Of a stretch of 64,000 bases of DNA, positions 17,608 through 25,990 are shown one piece after another. The position numbers were made by a program, and so were the translations under genes. The stretch is taken from contig NZ_JBHTMU010000020.1 of NCBI RefSeq assembly GCF_042679605.1, positions 1 to 64,000 on the forward strand, in the 5' to 3' direction. Numbering within the stretch: position 1 is the first letter of the stretch; every line of letters starts with the position of its first letter. The stretch comes from Litorisediminicola beolgyonensis. GTDB lineage: Bacteria; Pseudomonadota; Alphaproteobacteria; Rhodobacterales; Rhodobacteraceae. Under the pieces are notes generated by a model. The model ran no database searches. It was given only the letters and a program-made list of their open reading frames with translations, and was not told the DNA's origin.

Positions 17608-18501
17608 TCAAGTCAGACCTTCGAGTCTCGCGACCTCCCGGCGGATCTCCTCGGTCAGGAGCGCGGCGAAGCGGTTCATCCGGTCGAGCCGCCGGTCGTC
17701 GGCATGGCGCACGAGGTAGAAACTGCGGCTGAGCGACAGCGCCTCGGGCAGGATGCGGACCAGCTCGGGCGCGGCGGGCAGCGCGAAATCATGCACGATC
17801 CCCACCCCGGCCTCGGCGCGCAGCATCTGGAGCTGCACCGAGACCGAGTTCGACGCGAGCCGCACCCGGTCGAGCCCGAGATCGGCGAGGTAATCGAGCT
17901 CCTTGTCGAAGATCATGTCGGGGATGTAGCCGACGATCGCATGGGCCGAGAGATCGGCGAGCGTGGCGATGGGGGGATGGGCCTCGAGATAGGTGCGGTG
18001 GGCAGCGAGATGCAGCTTGTAGTCGGTGAGCCGCTGCACGGTCAGCCGACCGGCGGTGGGCGCCGAGACGGCGACGGCCATGTCGGCCTCGCGTTTCGAG
18101 AGGTTCACCACGCGCGGCAGGGCGAGGATCTGGATGTCGAGCCCGGGATTGGCGGCGGCGATGCGCGCGCAGACCTGCGTCAGTAGGAAATTCGCGCAGC
18201 CATCGGGCGCGCCGATGCGGATCTGGCCCGAGAGCCCCTCGTCCACCCCGGCGACGGCATCGGTCGCCGCCTGCATCGCCTGCTCGGCCTCTTCGGCATG
18301 GGACAAAAGCCGCGCCCCCGCTTCGGTCAGCGCGTATCCCTGCGGCGACTTGGCGAAGAGCGGCGCGCCGACCGCGTGCTCCAGCCGCTGGATGCGGCGG
18401 CCGACCGTGGCCGGGTCGAGCCGGAGCGCCCGACCGGCGGCCGACAGGCTCTCTCCGCGCGCGGTGGCGAGGAAAATCCGCATGTCGTCCCAGTCCTGCA
18501 T
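17608..18501 (-). CDS. LysR-family transcriptional regulator, probable regulator of mmsA
   Basis: This 297-residue protein has an N-terminal winged helix-turn-helix (ESLSAAGRALRLDPATVGRR) and a C-terminal effector-binding domain of normal length. It is divergent from mmsA across a 114-bp region, the standard LysR layout for control of the facing gene. The ATG at 18499-18501 gives the usual MQDWDDMRIFL start; a longer frame upstream adds 14 unrelated residues. The inducer is unknown; a valine-pathway intermediate is a reasonable guess from context only. Confidence 0.9.
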   Translation of the reverse strand: MQDWDDMRIFLATARGESLSAAGRALRLDPATVGRRIQRLEHAVGAPLFAKSPQGYALTEAGARLLSHAEEAEQAMQAATDAVAGVDEGLSGQIRIGAPDGCANFLLTQVCARIAAANPGLDIQILALPRVVNLSKREADMAVAVSAPTAGRLTVQRLTDYKLHLAAHRTYLEAHPPIATLADLSAHAIVGYIPDMIFDKELDYLADLGLDRVRLASNSVSVQLQMLRAEAGVGIVHDFALPAAPELVRILPEALSLSRSFYLVRHADDRRLDRMNRFAALLTEEIRREVARLEGLT

Positions 18502-18537
18502 CCTGCCGGCACCTGAATTCCTGCAAAGCCTTTTTGA

Positions 18538-18553
18538 GAACATGCCCCTGTTC
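18538..18553. promoter_or_regulatory. Candidate LysR operator between the regulator and mmsA
   Basis: The inverted repeat GAACA-TGCCCC-TGTTC lies in the divergent 114-bp region. Arm sequence and spacing are compatible with a LysR recognition element. A second short repeat (CTGCACCGCTGCAAG) lies just to its right. Assignment rests on position and symmetry only. Confidence 0.4.
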
Positions 18554-18615
18554 CCTGCACCGCTGCAAGACTAGGTTGCCCCCCAACGATCAATCTTCGG
18601 ATGGAGGAGACCGCC

Positions 18616-20115
18616 ATGAAGGAACTGACGCATTATATCGACGGCCAGCAGGTCAAGGGCGGCTCGGGCCGCTTCGCGGACGTGATGAACCCCGCCACCG
18701 GCGAAGTGCAGGCGAAGGTTCCGCTGGCCACCGTGGACGAGCTGAACGACGCGGTCGCGCGCGCCGCCGAGGCCCAGAAGGGCTGGGCCGCGACCAACCC
18801 GCAGCGCCGCGCGCGGGTGATGATGAAGTTCGGCCAGCTCATCAACGAGCACATGGACGAGCTGGCCGAGCTGGTCAGCCGCGAGCACGGCAAGACGCTG
18901 CCCGATGGGCGCGGCGACGTGCAGCGCGGTCTCGAGGTGGTCGAGGTCTGCATGGGCGCGCCGGCGATGCTCAAGGGCGAGTTCACCGACGATGGCGGCC
19001 CGGGGATCGATCTCTACTCGATGCGCCAGCCCTTGGGCGTCGTGGCGGGCATCACGCCCTTCAACTTCCCCGCAATGATCCCGCTCTGGAAGATGGCCCC
19101 GGCGCTGGCCTGCGGCAACGCGATGATCCTGAAGCCTTCCGAGCGCTGCCCCTCGACCGCGCTCAGGCTCGCCGAGCTACTGAAAGAGGCCGGTCTGCCC
19201 GATGGCGTGTTGCAGGTCGTCAACGGCGACAAGGAGGTCGTCGACGCGATCCTCGACAACGAGACCATCCAGGCGGTGGGCTTCGTGGGCTCGACGCCGA
19301 TCGCGCAGTATATCTACGGACGCGCGGCGACTAACGGCAAGCGCGCCCAGTGCTTCGGCGGCGCCAAGAACCACATGATCATCATGCCCGACGCGGATAT
19401 GGACAAGGCCGCGGACGCTCTCGTGGGGGCGGGCTTCGGCGCCGCGGGCGAGCGCTGCATGGCGATCTCGGTCGCCGTGCCGGTGGGCGAGGAGACCGCC
19501 GAGGTTCTGCGCGAGCGGCTGATCCCGAAGATCGAGAAGCTCAAGGTCGGCCCCTACACCGCCGAGGAAGAGGTCGATTACGGCCCGGTCATCACCGCCG
19601 CCGCCAAGGAGCGCATCGAGAAGCTGATCGGCTCGGGCGTGGACCAGGGCGCGGATCTCGTGGTCGACGGGCGCGGCTTCTCGCTGCAGGGCTACGAGAA
19701 CGGCTTCTTCGTCGGTCCGTCCTTCTTCGACCACGTCACGCCGGACATGGAGATCTACAAGGAAGAGATCTTCGGCCCGGTCCTGAGCCAGGTGCGCGCC
19801 GAAACCTACGAGGACGCGCTGAAGCTGACCATGGACAACCCCTATGGCAACGGCACGGCGATCTTCACCGCCGATGGCGACACTGCGCGCGACTTTGCGC
19901 ACCGGGTCAATGTCGGCATGGTCGGCATCAACTTCCCGATCCCGGTGCCGCTCAGCTACCACACCTTCGGCGGCTGGAAGAAATCGGCCTTCGGCGACCT
20001 GAACCAGTACGGCCCCGACGCCTTCCGCTTCTACACCAAGACCAAGACCGTGACGGCGCGGTGGTTCTCGGGGATCAAGGACGGGGCGGCGTTCAACTTC
20101 AAGGCCATGGACTAA
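18616..20115 (+). CDS. mmsA: CoA-acylating methylmalonate-semialdehyde dehydrogenase
   Basis: This 499-residue aldehyde dehydrogenase has the MmsA-specific features ITPFNFPAMIPLWKMAPAL and KNHMIIMPDADMD, and active-site Cys281 in GAAGERCMA. It converts methylmalonate semialdehyde to propionyl-CoA, the last committed step of valine catabolism. An in-frame ATG at 18601 overlaps the Shine-Dalgarno sequence GGAGGAGA, so I use 18616. It is monocistronic, ending in a strong terminator, and is divergent from the LysR gene. The remaining valine genes lie 2.7 kb downstream. Confidence 0.96.
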   Translation: MKELTHYIDGQQVKGGSGRFADVMNPATGEVQAKVPLATVDELNDAVARAAEAQKGWAATNPQRRARVMMKFGQLINEHMDELAELVSREHGKTLPDGRGDVQRGLEVVEVCMGAPAMLKGEFTDDGGPGIDLYSMRQPLGVVAGITPFNFPAMIPLWKMAPALACGNAMILKPSERCPSTALRLAELLKEAGLPDGVLQVVNGDKEVVDAILDNETIQAVGFVGSTPIAQYIYGRAATNGKRAQCFGGAKNHMIIMPDADMDKAADALVGAGFGAAGERCMAISVAVPVGEETAEVLRERLIPKIEKLKVGPYTAEEEVDYGPVITAAAKERIEKLIGSGVDQGADLVVDGRGFSLQGYENGFFVGPSFFDHVTPDMEIYKEEIFGPVLSQVRAETYEDALKLTMDNPYGNGTAIFTADGDTARDFAHRVNVGMVGINFPIPVPLSYHTFGGWKKSAFGDLNQYGPDAFRFYTKTKTVTARWFSGIKDGAAFNFKAMD

Positions 20116-20136
20116 ATCTTACCGTTTGGTAAAACC

Positions 20137-20167
20137 GGGGCGTCCGTTCAGTCGGGCGCCCCTTTTT
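20137..20167 (+). terminator. Intrinsic terminator of mmsA
   Basis: GGGGCG (20137-20142) pairs with CGCCCC (20157-20162), with an extended imperfect CCG/CGG inner stem, followed by TTTTT. The T-run ends one base before the ATG proposed for the next gene. Confidence 0.85.
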
Positions 20168-20168
20168 C

Positions 20169-20609
20169 ATGACCGCTGGACTTGTCTGCGTGCCGACCGA
20201 GTTCCGTATCCTCGCCCGTCGCGGGCTGTGCTACGTGCGCCACCACGGCAGTCTCGAGATTGCCGAGATCGCGCGCGTCTTCGAAGCCTATCTCGCGCAT
20301 CCCGATTTCCGGCCCGGGCAGACGCAGCTTCTCGACATGCGCGACGTCACCGATCACCGCATCTCCTATGCCGAGCTGATGAGCTTCCACACCCGGGTCG
20401 CGAGCCTGATGCCGCGCAGCCATGCCGAGATGATCGCGGGCATTCTCGTGGCGTCGAAGCCCGGCCGCCAGCTGGCCGAGTTCTACGAGCGCTACTGGTC
20501 GTCGGTCCCGGAGATGCTGGTGACCGTGCAGGAGGACCCGGCGGCGCTGCTCGATATCCTCGGCCAGCCCGAGCGGACCATCGAGGATCTGCTGGAAACC
20601 GCCGCCTGA
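20169..20609 (+). CDS. Conserved hypothetical protein (about 146 residues)
   Basis: I do not recognise a named family. The protein is soluble with no signal peptide or membrane segment, and alternates short hydrophobic strands and amphipathic helices (CYVRHHGSLEIAEIARVFEAY, then QTQLLDMRDVTDHRIS). This resembles the STAS-like or SpoIIAA-like fold seen in many small alphaproteobacterial hypotheticals. The ATG at 20169 immediately follows the T-run of the mmsA terminator and has no Shine-Dalgarno sequence. A GTG at 20190 is the alternative start. Codon use matches real genes here. Confidence 0.7.
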   Translation: MTAGLVCVPTEFRILARRGLCYVRHHGSLEIAEIARVFEAYLAHPDFRPGQTQLLDMRDVTDHRISYAELMSFHTRVASLMPRSHAEMIAGILVASKPGRQLAEFYERYWSSVPEMLVTVQEDPAALLDILGQPERTIEDLLETAA

Positions 20610-20655
20610 GACCTCGGGCATGGACCGGCGGCCCCGGGTCTGCCAGTCTGGGGCC

Positions 20656-21783
20656 ATGAGCGATCCCAGTTTCTCCATCGGGATCGAGGAGGAATACCTT
20701 CTCGTCGATCTCGAGACGATGGCCTTGTGCGAGGCGCCTGACGGGCTGATGGAGGCGTGCAGCGCCGAGCTCGAGGATCAGGTCAGCCCGGAATTCCTCA
20801 AATGCCAGATCGAGATCGGCACCAAGGTCTGCGCGACCGTGGGCGAGGCGCGGGGCGAGCTGAAGCATCTCCGCGCCACGGTGGCCCGTTGCGCCCGCGA
20901 ATTCGGCGTGGCGCCCATCGCCGCCTCCTGCCACCCGCTTGCGGATTGGAAGCAGCAGCGCCACACCCAGAAGGATCGCTACGAGACGCTGAACCGCGAT
21001 CTCGGCTCGATCGTGCGGCGGATGCTGATCTGCGGGATGCATGTCCATGTCGGGCTCGACAGCGACACGCTGCGCGCCGACCTGATGCGGCAGATGACCT
21101 ATTTCCTGCCGCATCTCCTGGCGCTCTCGGCCTCCTCGCCGTTCTGGCAGGGCGACGACACCGGCATGGCGTCCTACCGGATCTCGGTCTTCGACAACCT
21201 GCCCCGCACCGGCCTGCCGCCGCAGTTCCAGAACTGGGAGGATTACCGCCGCACGGTGCAGATCCTGATCGACCTGGAGCTGATCGAGGACAGCTCGAAG
21301 ATCTGGTGGGACCTGCGCCCTTCGGCCCGCTTCCCGACGCTCGAGACGCGGATCATGGATGTGCAGCCGCGGATCGAGGACACGCTGATGCTCGCGGCGC
21401 TGAACCAGTGCATCCTGCGGATGCTCTGGCGGCTCCGGTCACGCAACCAGCGCTGGCGCGTCTACGATCCGTTCCTGATCGCCGAGAACCGCTGGCGCGC
21501 GCAGCGCTACGGCACCGAGCGCGGCCTCATCGATTTCGGCGCGCAGGCCATCGTGCCCTTCCGGCGCCTCACCGAGGAGCTGATCGAGCTCGTCGAGGAG
21601 GATGCCGAGGCGCTGGACTGCCGCGCCGAGCTGGAGCGCGCCTCGGAGGTCGCCCATGTCGGCACCTCGACCACCCGCCAGCGCGCGGTCCTGGCCGCGG
21701 CGCGCGAGCGTGGCGAAGACCATGACGGGCAGATGCGCGCCGTGGTCGAAAGCCTGATCGAGGAGTTTCACGACGGGCTTTGA
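20656..21783 (+). CDS. Carboxylate-amine ligase, YbdK/GCS2 family
   Basis: This 375-residue protein is of the GCS2 glutamate-cysteine ligase-like superfamily. FSIGIEEEYLLVDLE at the N-terminus and CGMHVHVGLD near residue 125 are family signatures of the ATP- and metal-binding site. YbdK relatives have weak gamma-glutamyl ligase activity in vitro, and their physiological products are unclear. The ATG at 20656 gives the canonical start; one 12 codons upstream has no support. The 3' end overlaps the convergent glycosyltransferase gene by 16 bp. Confidence 0.85.
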   Translation: MSDPSFSIGIEEEYLLVDLETMALCEAPDGLMEACSAELEDQVSPEFLKCQIEIGTKVCATVGEARGELKHLRATVARCAREFGVAPIAASCHPLADWKQQRHTQKDRYETLNRDLGSIVRRMLICGMHVHVGLDSDTLRADLMRQMTYFLPHLLALSASSPFWQGDDTGMASYRISVFDNLPRTGLPPQFQNWEDYRRTVQILIDLELIEDSSKIWWDLRPSARFPTLETRIMDVQPRIEDTLMLAALNQCILRMLWRLRSRNQRWRVYDPFLIAENRWRAQRYGTERGLIDFGAQAIVPFRRLTEELIELVEEDAEALDCRAELERASEVAHVGTSTTRQRAVLAAARERGEDHDGQMRAVVESLIEEFHDGL

Positions 21784-22748
21784 CGGTCCGTCTCTTCGGT
21801 ATGGACCGCCTCGGTGCCCGGGGCGTAATGCGCCGAGCGCGCACCCGTCACGGCGCGGATGCGGCCCACCATGACGCCCGCCTTGTAGGCCGCCTTGGCC
21901 GCCGCCCGCCCCCGCAGGACCGGCGCGGCGATGAGCAGGAGCGGGAAATCCAGGAGACGGAAGGGCACGGTCGCCAGAACCCGCCAGGCGGGCCGGTCGC
22001 GCAGGCGGATGGCGTTGATCGCCTGATCGCGCGCCCGGTCGTAGATGTAGCGCAGCCCCAATCGCTTTTTCGGCTCGGGCTGGATGGTCCAGGCGTCCGG
22101 CGCCCAGCCGACCTTGCCACCGGCCGCCGTCATGTCGCGGCTGAAGCGGGTGTCCGAGCCGCCGGTGTAGCGCAGGGTCTCGTCGAACCTCAGCCCCTTT
22201 GCGCGCACCGTCGACAGCCGCCCGAGCCAGTTGTTGGTGTAGACCGGCGAGCGGCCTTCCCGCCCGCTCTTCACCTCCTTCGCACGCGAAGACGCGCGCT
22301 TTTCCATGCGCTCGACCGCGTGATCGAGCGCCGCACGTTCCCAGAAATCGAGCGCGTCCTCGGGCGCCACCAGCCGGATCGGCCCTCCGACCAGGTCGAG
22401 ACCCCGGCTTTCGGCCGCGCCCAGAAGCGCCTTGAGCCAGCCGGGCGTCACCATCTCGTCGTCGTCGACGAAGGTCAGGAAATCGCAGTCCCGCGCCAGC
22501 GCCATGTCGAGCACCTTGTTGCGCGCGAAGGGAATGCCCGGCTCGGGCTCCAGCTCGAGCGCGACCTCCTCGGGCACCCGCCCGCGGAATCCGGCCACGA
22601 TCTCCTCTACGGTAAGCGCGCTGTCATTCTCGGCGAAAAGGAAGACCAGCTCCGCGCCGTCGGGGCGCTCCAGCCCCTCGAAGCTTGTCAGAAGTCGCGC
22701 GAACATCGCCGGACGTCGCCGGGTGATCGCTCCGATGCCGATTTTCAT
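21768..22748 (-). CDS. Family 2 glycosyltransferase
   Basis: This 326-residue enzyme has a GT-A fold with the nucleotide/metal motif FVDDDEMVTPGWL and an acceptor region with LRYTGGSDTRFSRDM. Hydrophobic stretches near residues 255-280 suggest membrane association. It would transfer a sugar from a nucleotide donor to a cell-surface glycan or lipid; the acceptor cannot be told. It is an island between valine-catabolism genes and has no partner glycan genes nearby. The start at 22748 follows AGGAGGGA. Confidence 0.85.
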   Translation of the reverse strand: MKIGIGAITRRRPAMFARLLTSFEGLERPDGAELVFLFAENDSALTVEEIVAGFRGRVPEEVALELEPEPGIPFARNKVLDMALARDCDFLTFVDDDEMVTPGWLKALLGAAESRGLDLVGGPIRLVAPEDALDFWERAALDHAVERMEKRASSRAKEVKSGREGRSPVYTNNWLGRLSTVRAKGLRFDETLRYTGGSDTRFSRDMTAAGGKVGWAPDAWTIQPEPKKRLGLRYIYDRARDQAINAIRLRDRPAWRVLATVPFRLLDFPLLLIAAPVLRGRAAAKAAYKAGVMVGRIRAVTGARSAHYAPGTEAVHTEETDRQSPS

Positions 22749-22863
22749 CGCGTCCCTCCTATCGCGAGGCAGGTGACCTTGGTTCTGCGCCATCGCAGTA
22801 CAACTTGCAACGCGGGCGCGGCCATGGTCCTGTCCCGACGCCGACGGTTCTGGGAGGAGACAC

Positions 22864-24006
22864 ATGGATTTCGCGCTGAGCGAGGAAAGCGCCGCGATCT
22901 TTGACATGGCACGCGAGTTCGGCACGGCCGAGATCGCACCCCACGCCCGCACATGGGAAACCGAGGGCACCATCCCCCGCGAACTCTGGGGCAAGCTGGC
23001 CGCGCTCGGCTTCGGCGGGCTCTTCGTCTCGGAAGAGGCAGGCGGCAGCGGGCTCAGCCGTCTCGACGGCACGCTGGTCTTCGAGGCGCTGTCGATGGCC
23101 TGCCCGTCGGTCGCGGCGTTCCTCTCGATCCACAACATGTGCGCGGCGATGATCGACCGCTTCGGCTCGGCCGAGATGAAGGCGCGCGCCCTGCCCGGTC
23201 TCGTGTCGATGGAGACCTTCTGCGCCTATTGCCTGACCGAGCCGGGCTCGGGCTCGGACGCGGCGGCGCTGAAGACCCGCGCCGAGCGCACCAATGAGGG
23301 GTGGCGGCTGACCGGGACCAAGGCCTTCATCTCGGGCGGCGGGTATGCGGACGCCTATGTGGTGATGGCGCGCTCCGGCGGCGACGGGCCCAAGGGCGTC
23401 TCTGCCTTCTTGGTCGAGGACGGCGCCGAGGGGCTGAGCTTTGGCGGTCTCGAAGACAAGATGGGCTGGCGCGCGCAGCCGACCCGGCAGGTGCAGATGG
23501 ACGCCTGCCCGGTCCCGGCCGAGAACCTGCTCGGCGAAGAGGGGCGCGGGTTTTCCTATGCCATGGCGGGCCTCGATGGCGGGCGGCTCAATATCTCGGC
23601 CTGCTCGCTCGGCGCGGCGCAGGCGGCGCTCGACGCGACGCTCGACTACATGGGCGAACGCCGCGCCTTCGGCCAGAGCCTCGACCAGTTCCAGGCGCTG
23701 CAGTTCCGCCTGGCCGATATGGAGATCGAGCTGCAGGCGGCGCGAACCTTCCTGCGGCAGGCCGCCTGGAAGCTCGACCAGGGCGCGCCGGACGCCACGC
23801 GCTTCTGCGCCATGGCCAAGAAATTCGTGACCGAGGCCGGGAGCCGCGTCGCCGATCACTGCCTGCAGCTGCATGGCGGCTACGGCTATCTCGCCGATTA
23901 CGGCATCGAGAAGATCGTGCGGGACCTGCGGGTCCACCAGATCCTCGAAGGCACCAACGAGATCATGCGCCTGATCGTCGCCCGCAAGCTTCTGGAGGCC
24001 GCATGA
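22864..24006 (+). CDS. Acyl-CoA dehydrogenase, probable isobutyryl-CoA dehydrogenase
   Basis: This 380-residue FAD enzyme has the signature YCLTEPGSGSDAAALKT, the C-terminal QLHGGYGY loop and the catalytic glutamate in EGTNEIMRL. It is the first gene of a three-gene operon with the 3-hydroxyisobutyryl-CoA hydrolase and mmsB genes, which makes isobutyryl-CoA to methacrylyl-CoA the likely reaction. The family alone would not discriminate this from short- and branched-chain acyl-CoA dehydrogenases. A strong site GGGAGGAGA precedes the start, and the stop overlaps the next start as ATGA. Confidence 0.9.
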   Translation: MDFALSEESAAIFDMAREFGTAEIAPHARTWETEGTIPRELWGKLAALGFGGLFVSEEAGGSGLSRLDGTLVFEALSMACPSVAAFLSIHNMCAAMIDRFGSAEMKARALPGLVSMETFCAYCLTEPGSGSDAAALKTRAERTNEGWRLTGTKAFISGGGYADAYVVMARSGGDGPKGVSAFLVEDGAEGLSFGGLEDKMGWRAQPTRQVQMDACPVPAENLLGEEGRGFSYAMAGLDGGRLNISACSLGAAQAALDATLDYMGERRAFGQSLDQFQALQFRLADMEIELQAARTFLRQAAWKLDQGAPDATRFCAMAKKFVTEAGSRVADHCLQLHGGYGYLADYGIEKIVRDLRVHQILEGTNEIMRLIVARKLLEAA

Positions 24007-25061
24007 GCGACATCTCGATCCGGACCGAGGGCCGCGCGGGCCGCATCACGCTCGACCGCCCGAAGGCGCTGAACGCGCTCACCTACGAGATGTGCCTCGC
24101 CATAGAAGAGGCGCTCCTCGGCTGGCTCGAGGACAACACGGTCTCACTGGTGATCCTCGATGGCGCGGGCGACAAGGCCTTCTGCGCGGGCGGCGACATC
24201 GCCGAGATGTACGCGACCGGCACCAAGGGCGATTACGAATACGGGCGGCGGTTCTGGCGCGACGAATACCGGCTGAACGCGCTGATCGCGGATTACCCGA
24301 AGCCCGTCGTCAGCCTGCTTCACGGCTTCACCATGGGCGGCGGCGTCGGTGTCGGCTGCCACGGCTCGCATCGCGTGGTCTGCGAAAGCTCGCAGATCTC
24401 GATGCCGGAATGCTCGATCGGTCTCGTGCCGGATGTGGGCGGCAGCTACCTGCTGGCCCGCGCGCCCGGGCGGCTCGGAGAATATCTGGGCCTCACCGCC
24501 GCGCGCATGGGACCCGCCGACGCGATCCTTGCGGGCTTCGCCGATGTCTTCGTGCCACGCGACCGCTGGGACGCGGTCACCGCGGCGCTGATCGAGACCG
24601 GCGATACCGACGCGCTGGCCGCCGCCGCCGAGGCGCCCCCCGAGGGCACGCTGGCCGTGGAGCGCCCCGAGATCGACGCGCTGTTCGGGGGCGAGACCCT
24701 GCGCGACGTCCTGAACGCGCTGAAGGCCTCGGACACCGAGTTCGCGCGCAGCGCCGAAAAGGCGCTCTCGCGCAACGCGCCGCTTTCGATGGCCGTCGCG
24801 CTTGAGACGATCCACCGCCTGCGCGCGGGCACGCCCACGATCCGCAAGGCGCTCGACCTCGAATATCGCTTCACCCATCGCGCGATGGAGCACGGCGATT
24901 TCCTCGAAGGCATCCGCGCCCGCATCATCGACAAGGACCAGTCGCCGTCCTGGCGGCACGCCGCCGACAAGGTGCCGATGACCGACACAGCGCGCCTGCT
25001 CCAGCCGGTGCGCGAGGCCTCGCTCGCATTTCACGACCTGACACAGGAGACGCCCTCATGA
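24003..25061 (+). CDS. 3-hydroxyisobutyryl-CoA hydrolase-like protein (enoyl-CoA hydratase superfamily)
   Basis: This 352-residue crotonase-fold protein has the oxyanion-hole region KAFCAGGDIAEMY and the segment HGFTMGGGVGVGCHGSHRV, then PECSIGLVPDVGGSYLL. Length over 340 residues and these motifs match 3-hydroxyisobutyryl-CoA hydrolases rather than the about 260-residue enoyl-CoA hydratases. It frees 3-hydroxyisobutyrate for mmsB. Starts and stops overlap by ATGA on both sides. No methacrylyl-CoA hydratase is encoded in this operon; that step must be supplied elsewhere. Confidence 0.9.
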   Translation: MSDISIRTEGRAGRITLDRPKALNALTYEMCLAIEEALLGWLEDNTVSLVILDGAGDKAFCAGGDIAEMYATGTKGDYEYGRRFWRDEYRLNALIADYPKPVVSLLHGFTMGGGVGVGCHGSHRVVCESSQISMPECSIGLVPDVGGSYLLARAPGRLGEYLGLTAARMGPADAILAGFADVFVPRDRWDAVTAALIETGDTDALAAAAEAPPEGTLAVERPEIDALFGGETLRDVLNALKASDTEFARSAEKALSRNAPLSMAVALETIHRLRAGTPTIRKALDLEYRFTHRAMEHGDFLEGIRARIIDKDQSPSWRHAADKVPMTDTARLLQPVREASLAFHDLTQETPS

Positions 25062-25930
25062 AGATCGGATTCATCGGCCTTGGCAATATGGGCGGCCCGA
25101 TGGCCCGTAACCTCGCCGCCGCGGGCCACGAGGTCGAGGGCTTCGACACCGCCTCGGTCACCGTCGCGGGCGTCTCCGTGCGCCAGAGCGCGACCGATGT
25201 CGCGACAGGCGCGGACGTGGTCATCACCATGCTGCCCAATGGCGAGATCCTCTCGCGCGTCGCGCGCGAGGTGATCCCGGCCATGCGCGAGGGCGCGGTG
25301 CTTCTCGACTGCTCGACGGTCGATGTCGAGACCGCGCGCGCCGTCGCCGAAGACGCCGCTGCCGCCGGTCTCGAAGCGCTCGACGCGCCGGTCTCGGGCG
25401 GCATCGGCGGCGCCGACAAGGGCACGCTGACCTTCATGGTCGGCGGTCAGGTCACCGCCTTCAACACCGCCAAGCCGCTCTTCGACATCATGGGCCAGAA
25501 GGCCGTGCATTGCGGCCCGGCGGGCAACGGCCAGGCGGCGAAGATCTGCAACAACATGATCCTCGGCGCGACCATGATCGTCACCTGCGAGGCCTTCGCG
25601 CTCGCCGACAAGCTGGGCCTCGACCGGCAGGCAATGTTCGACGTGGCCTCCACCTCCTCGGGCCAGAGCTGGTCTCTGAACACCTACTGCCCCGCCCCCG
25701 GCGTCGGACCCCAGAGCCCCGCCGATAACGACTACCGGCCGGGCTTCGCCGCGGAGCTGATGCTGAAGGATCTCCGCCTCGCCGAAGCCGCGGCCGAGGC
25801 CGCCGATGCCGACACGCCGCTCGGCACCGCCGCCCGCGCTCTCTACGAACGCTTTGTCGAGGAAGAGGATGGCAAGGGCCGCGACTTCTCGGCCATGCTG
25901 CCCCGCTTTGCGTCCCGGGGTCGCAGCTGA
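25058..25930 (+). CDS. mmsB: 3-hydroxyisobutyrate dehydrogenase
   Basis: This 290-residue beta-hydroxyacid dehydrogenase begins IGFIGLGNMGGPMARNL, has the substrate motif DAPVSGGIGGADKGTL and the catalytic lysine in GNGQAAKICNNMILG. It oxidises 3-hydroxyisobutyrate to methylmalonate semialdehyde, the substrate of MmsA. It is the last gene of the operon that begins at 22864 and overlaps the preceding gene by ATGA. Position and motifs make this one of the more secure assignments. Confidence 0.95.
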   Translation: MKIGFIGLGNMGGPMARNLAAAGHEVEGFDTASVTVAGVSVRQSATDVATGADVVITMLPNGEILSRVAREVIPAMREGAVLLDCSTVDVETARAVAEDAAAAGLEALDAPVSGGIGGADKGTLTFMVGGQVTAFNTAKPLFDIMGQKAVHCGPAGNGQAAKICNNMILGATMIVTCEAFALADKLGLDRQAMFDVASTSSGQSWSLNTYCPAPGVGPQSPADNDYRPGFAAELMLKDLRLAEAAAEAADADTPLGTAARALYERFVEEEDGKGRDFSAMLPRFASRGRS

Positions 25931-25966
25931 GCGCGGCTTGATTCTCCCCCGAGCCTCCTAGATACC

Positions 25967-25990
25967 GGGGCCGAACCAACATTCGGCCCC
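25967..25990 (+). promoter_or_regulatory. 9-bp perfect hairpin abutting the tatD start codon
   Basis: GGGGCCGAA (25967-25975) and TTCGGCCCC (25982-25990) form a perfect 9-bp stem with a 6-nt loop. The stem ends directly at the ATG of tatD (25991) and there is no T-run. It occupies the place of the ribosome-binding site. It may be a T-less terminator of mmsB or a translation-limiting structure. Confidence 0.65.

Noticed and set aside
20620..20656. Earlier start for the YbdK-like ligase
   Set aside because: The extra 12 codons precede the conserved FSIGIEEEY block without family support, and the later ATG fits better.
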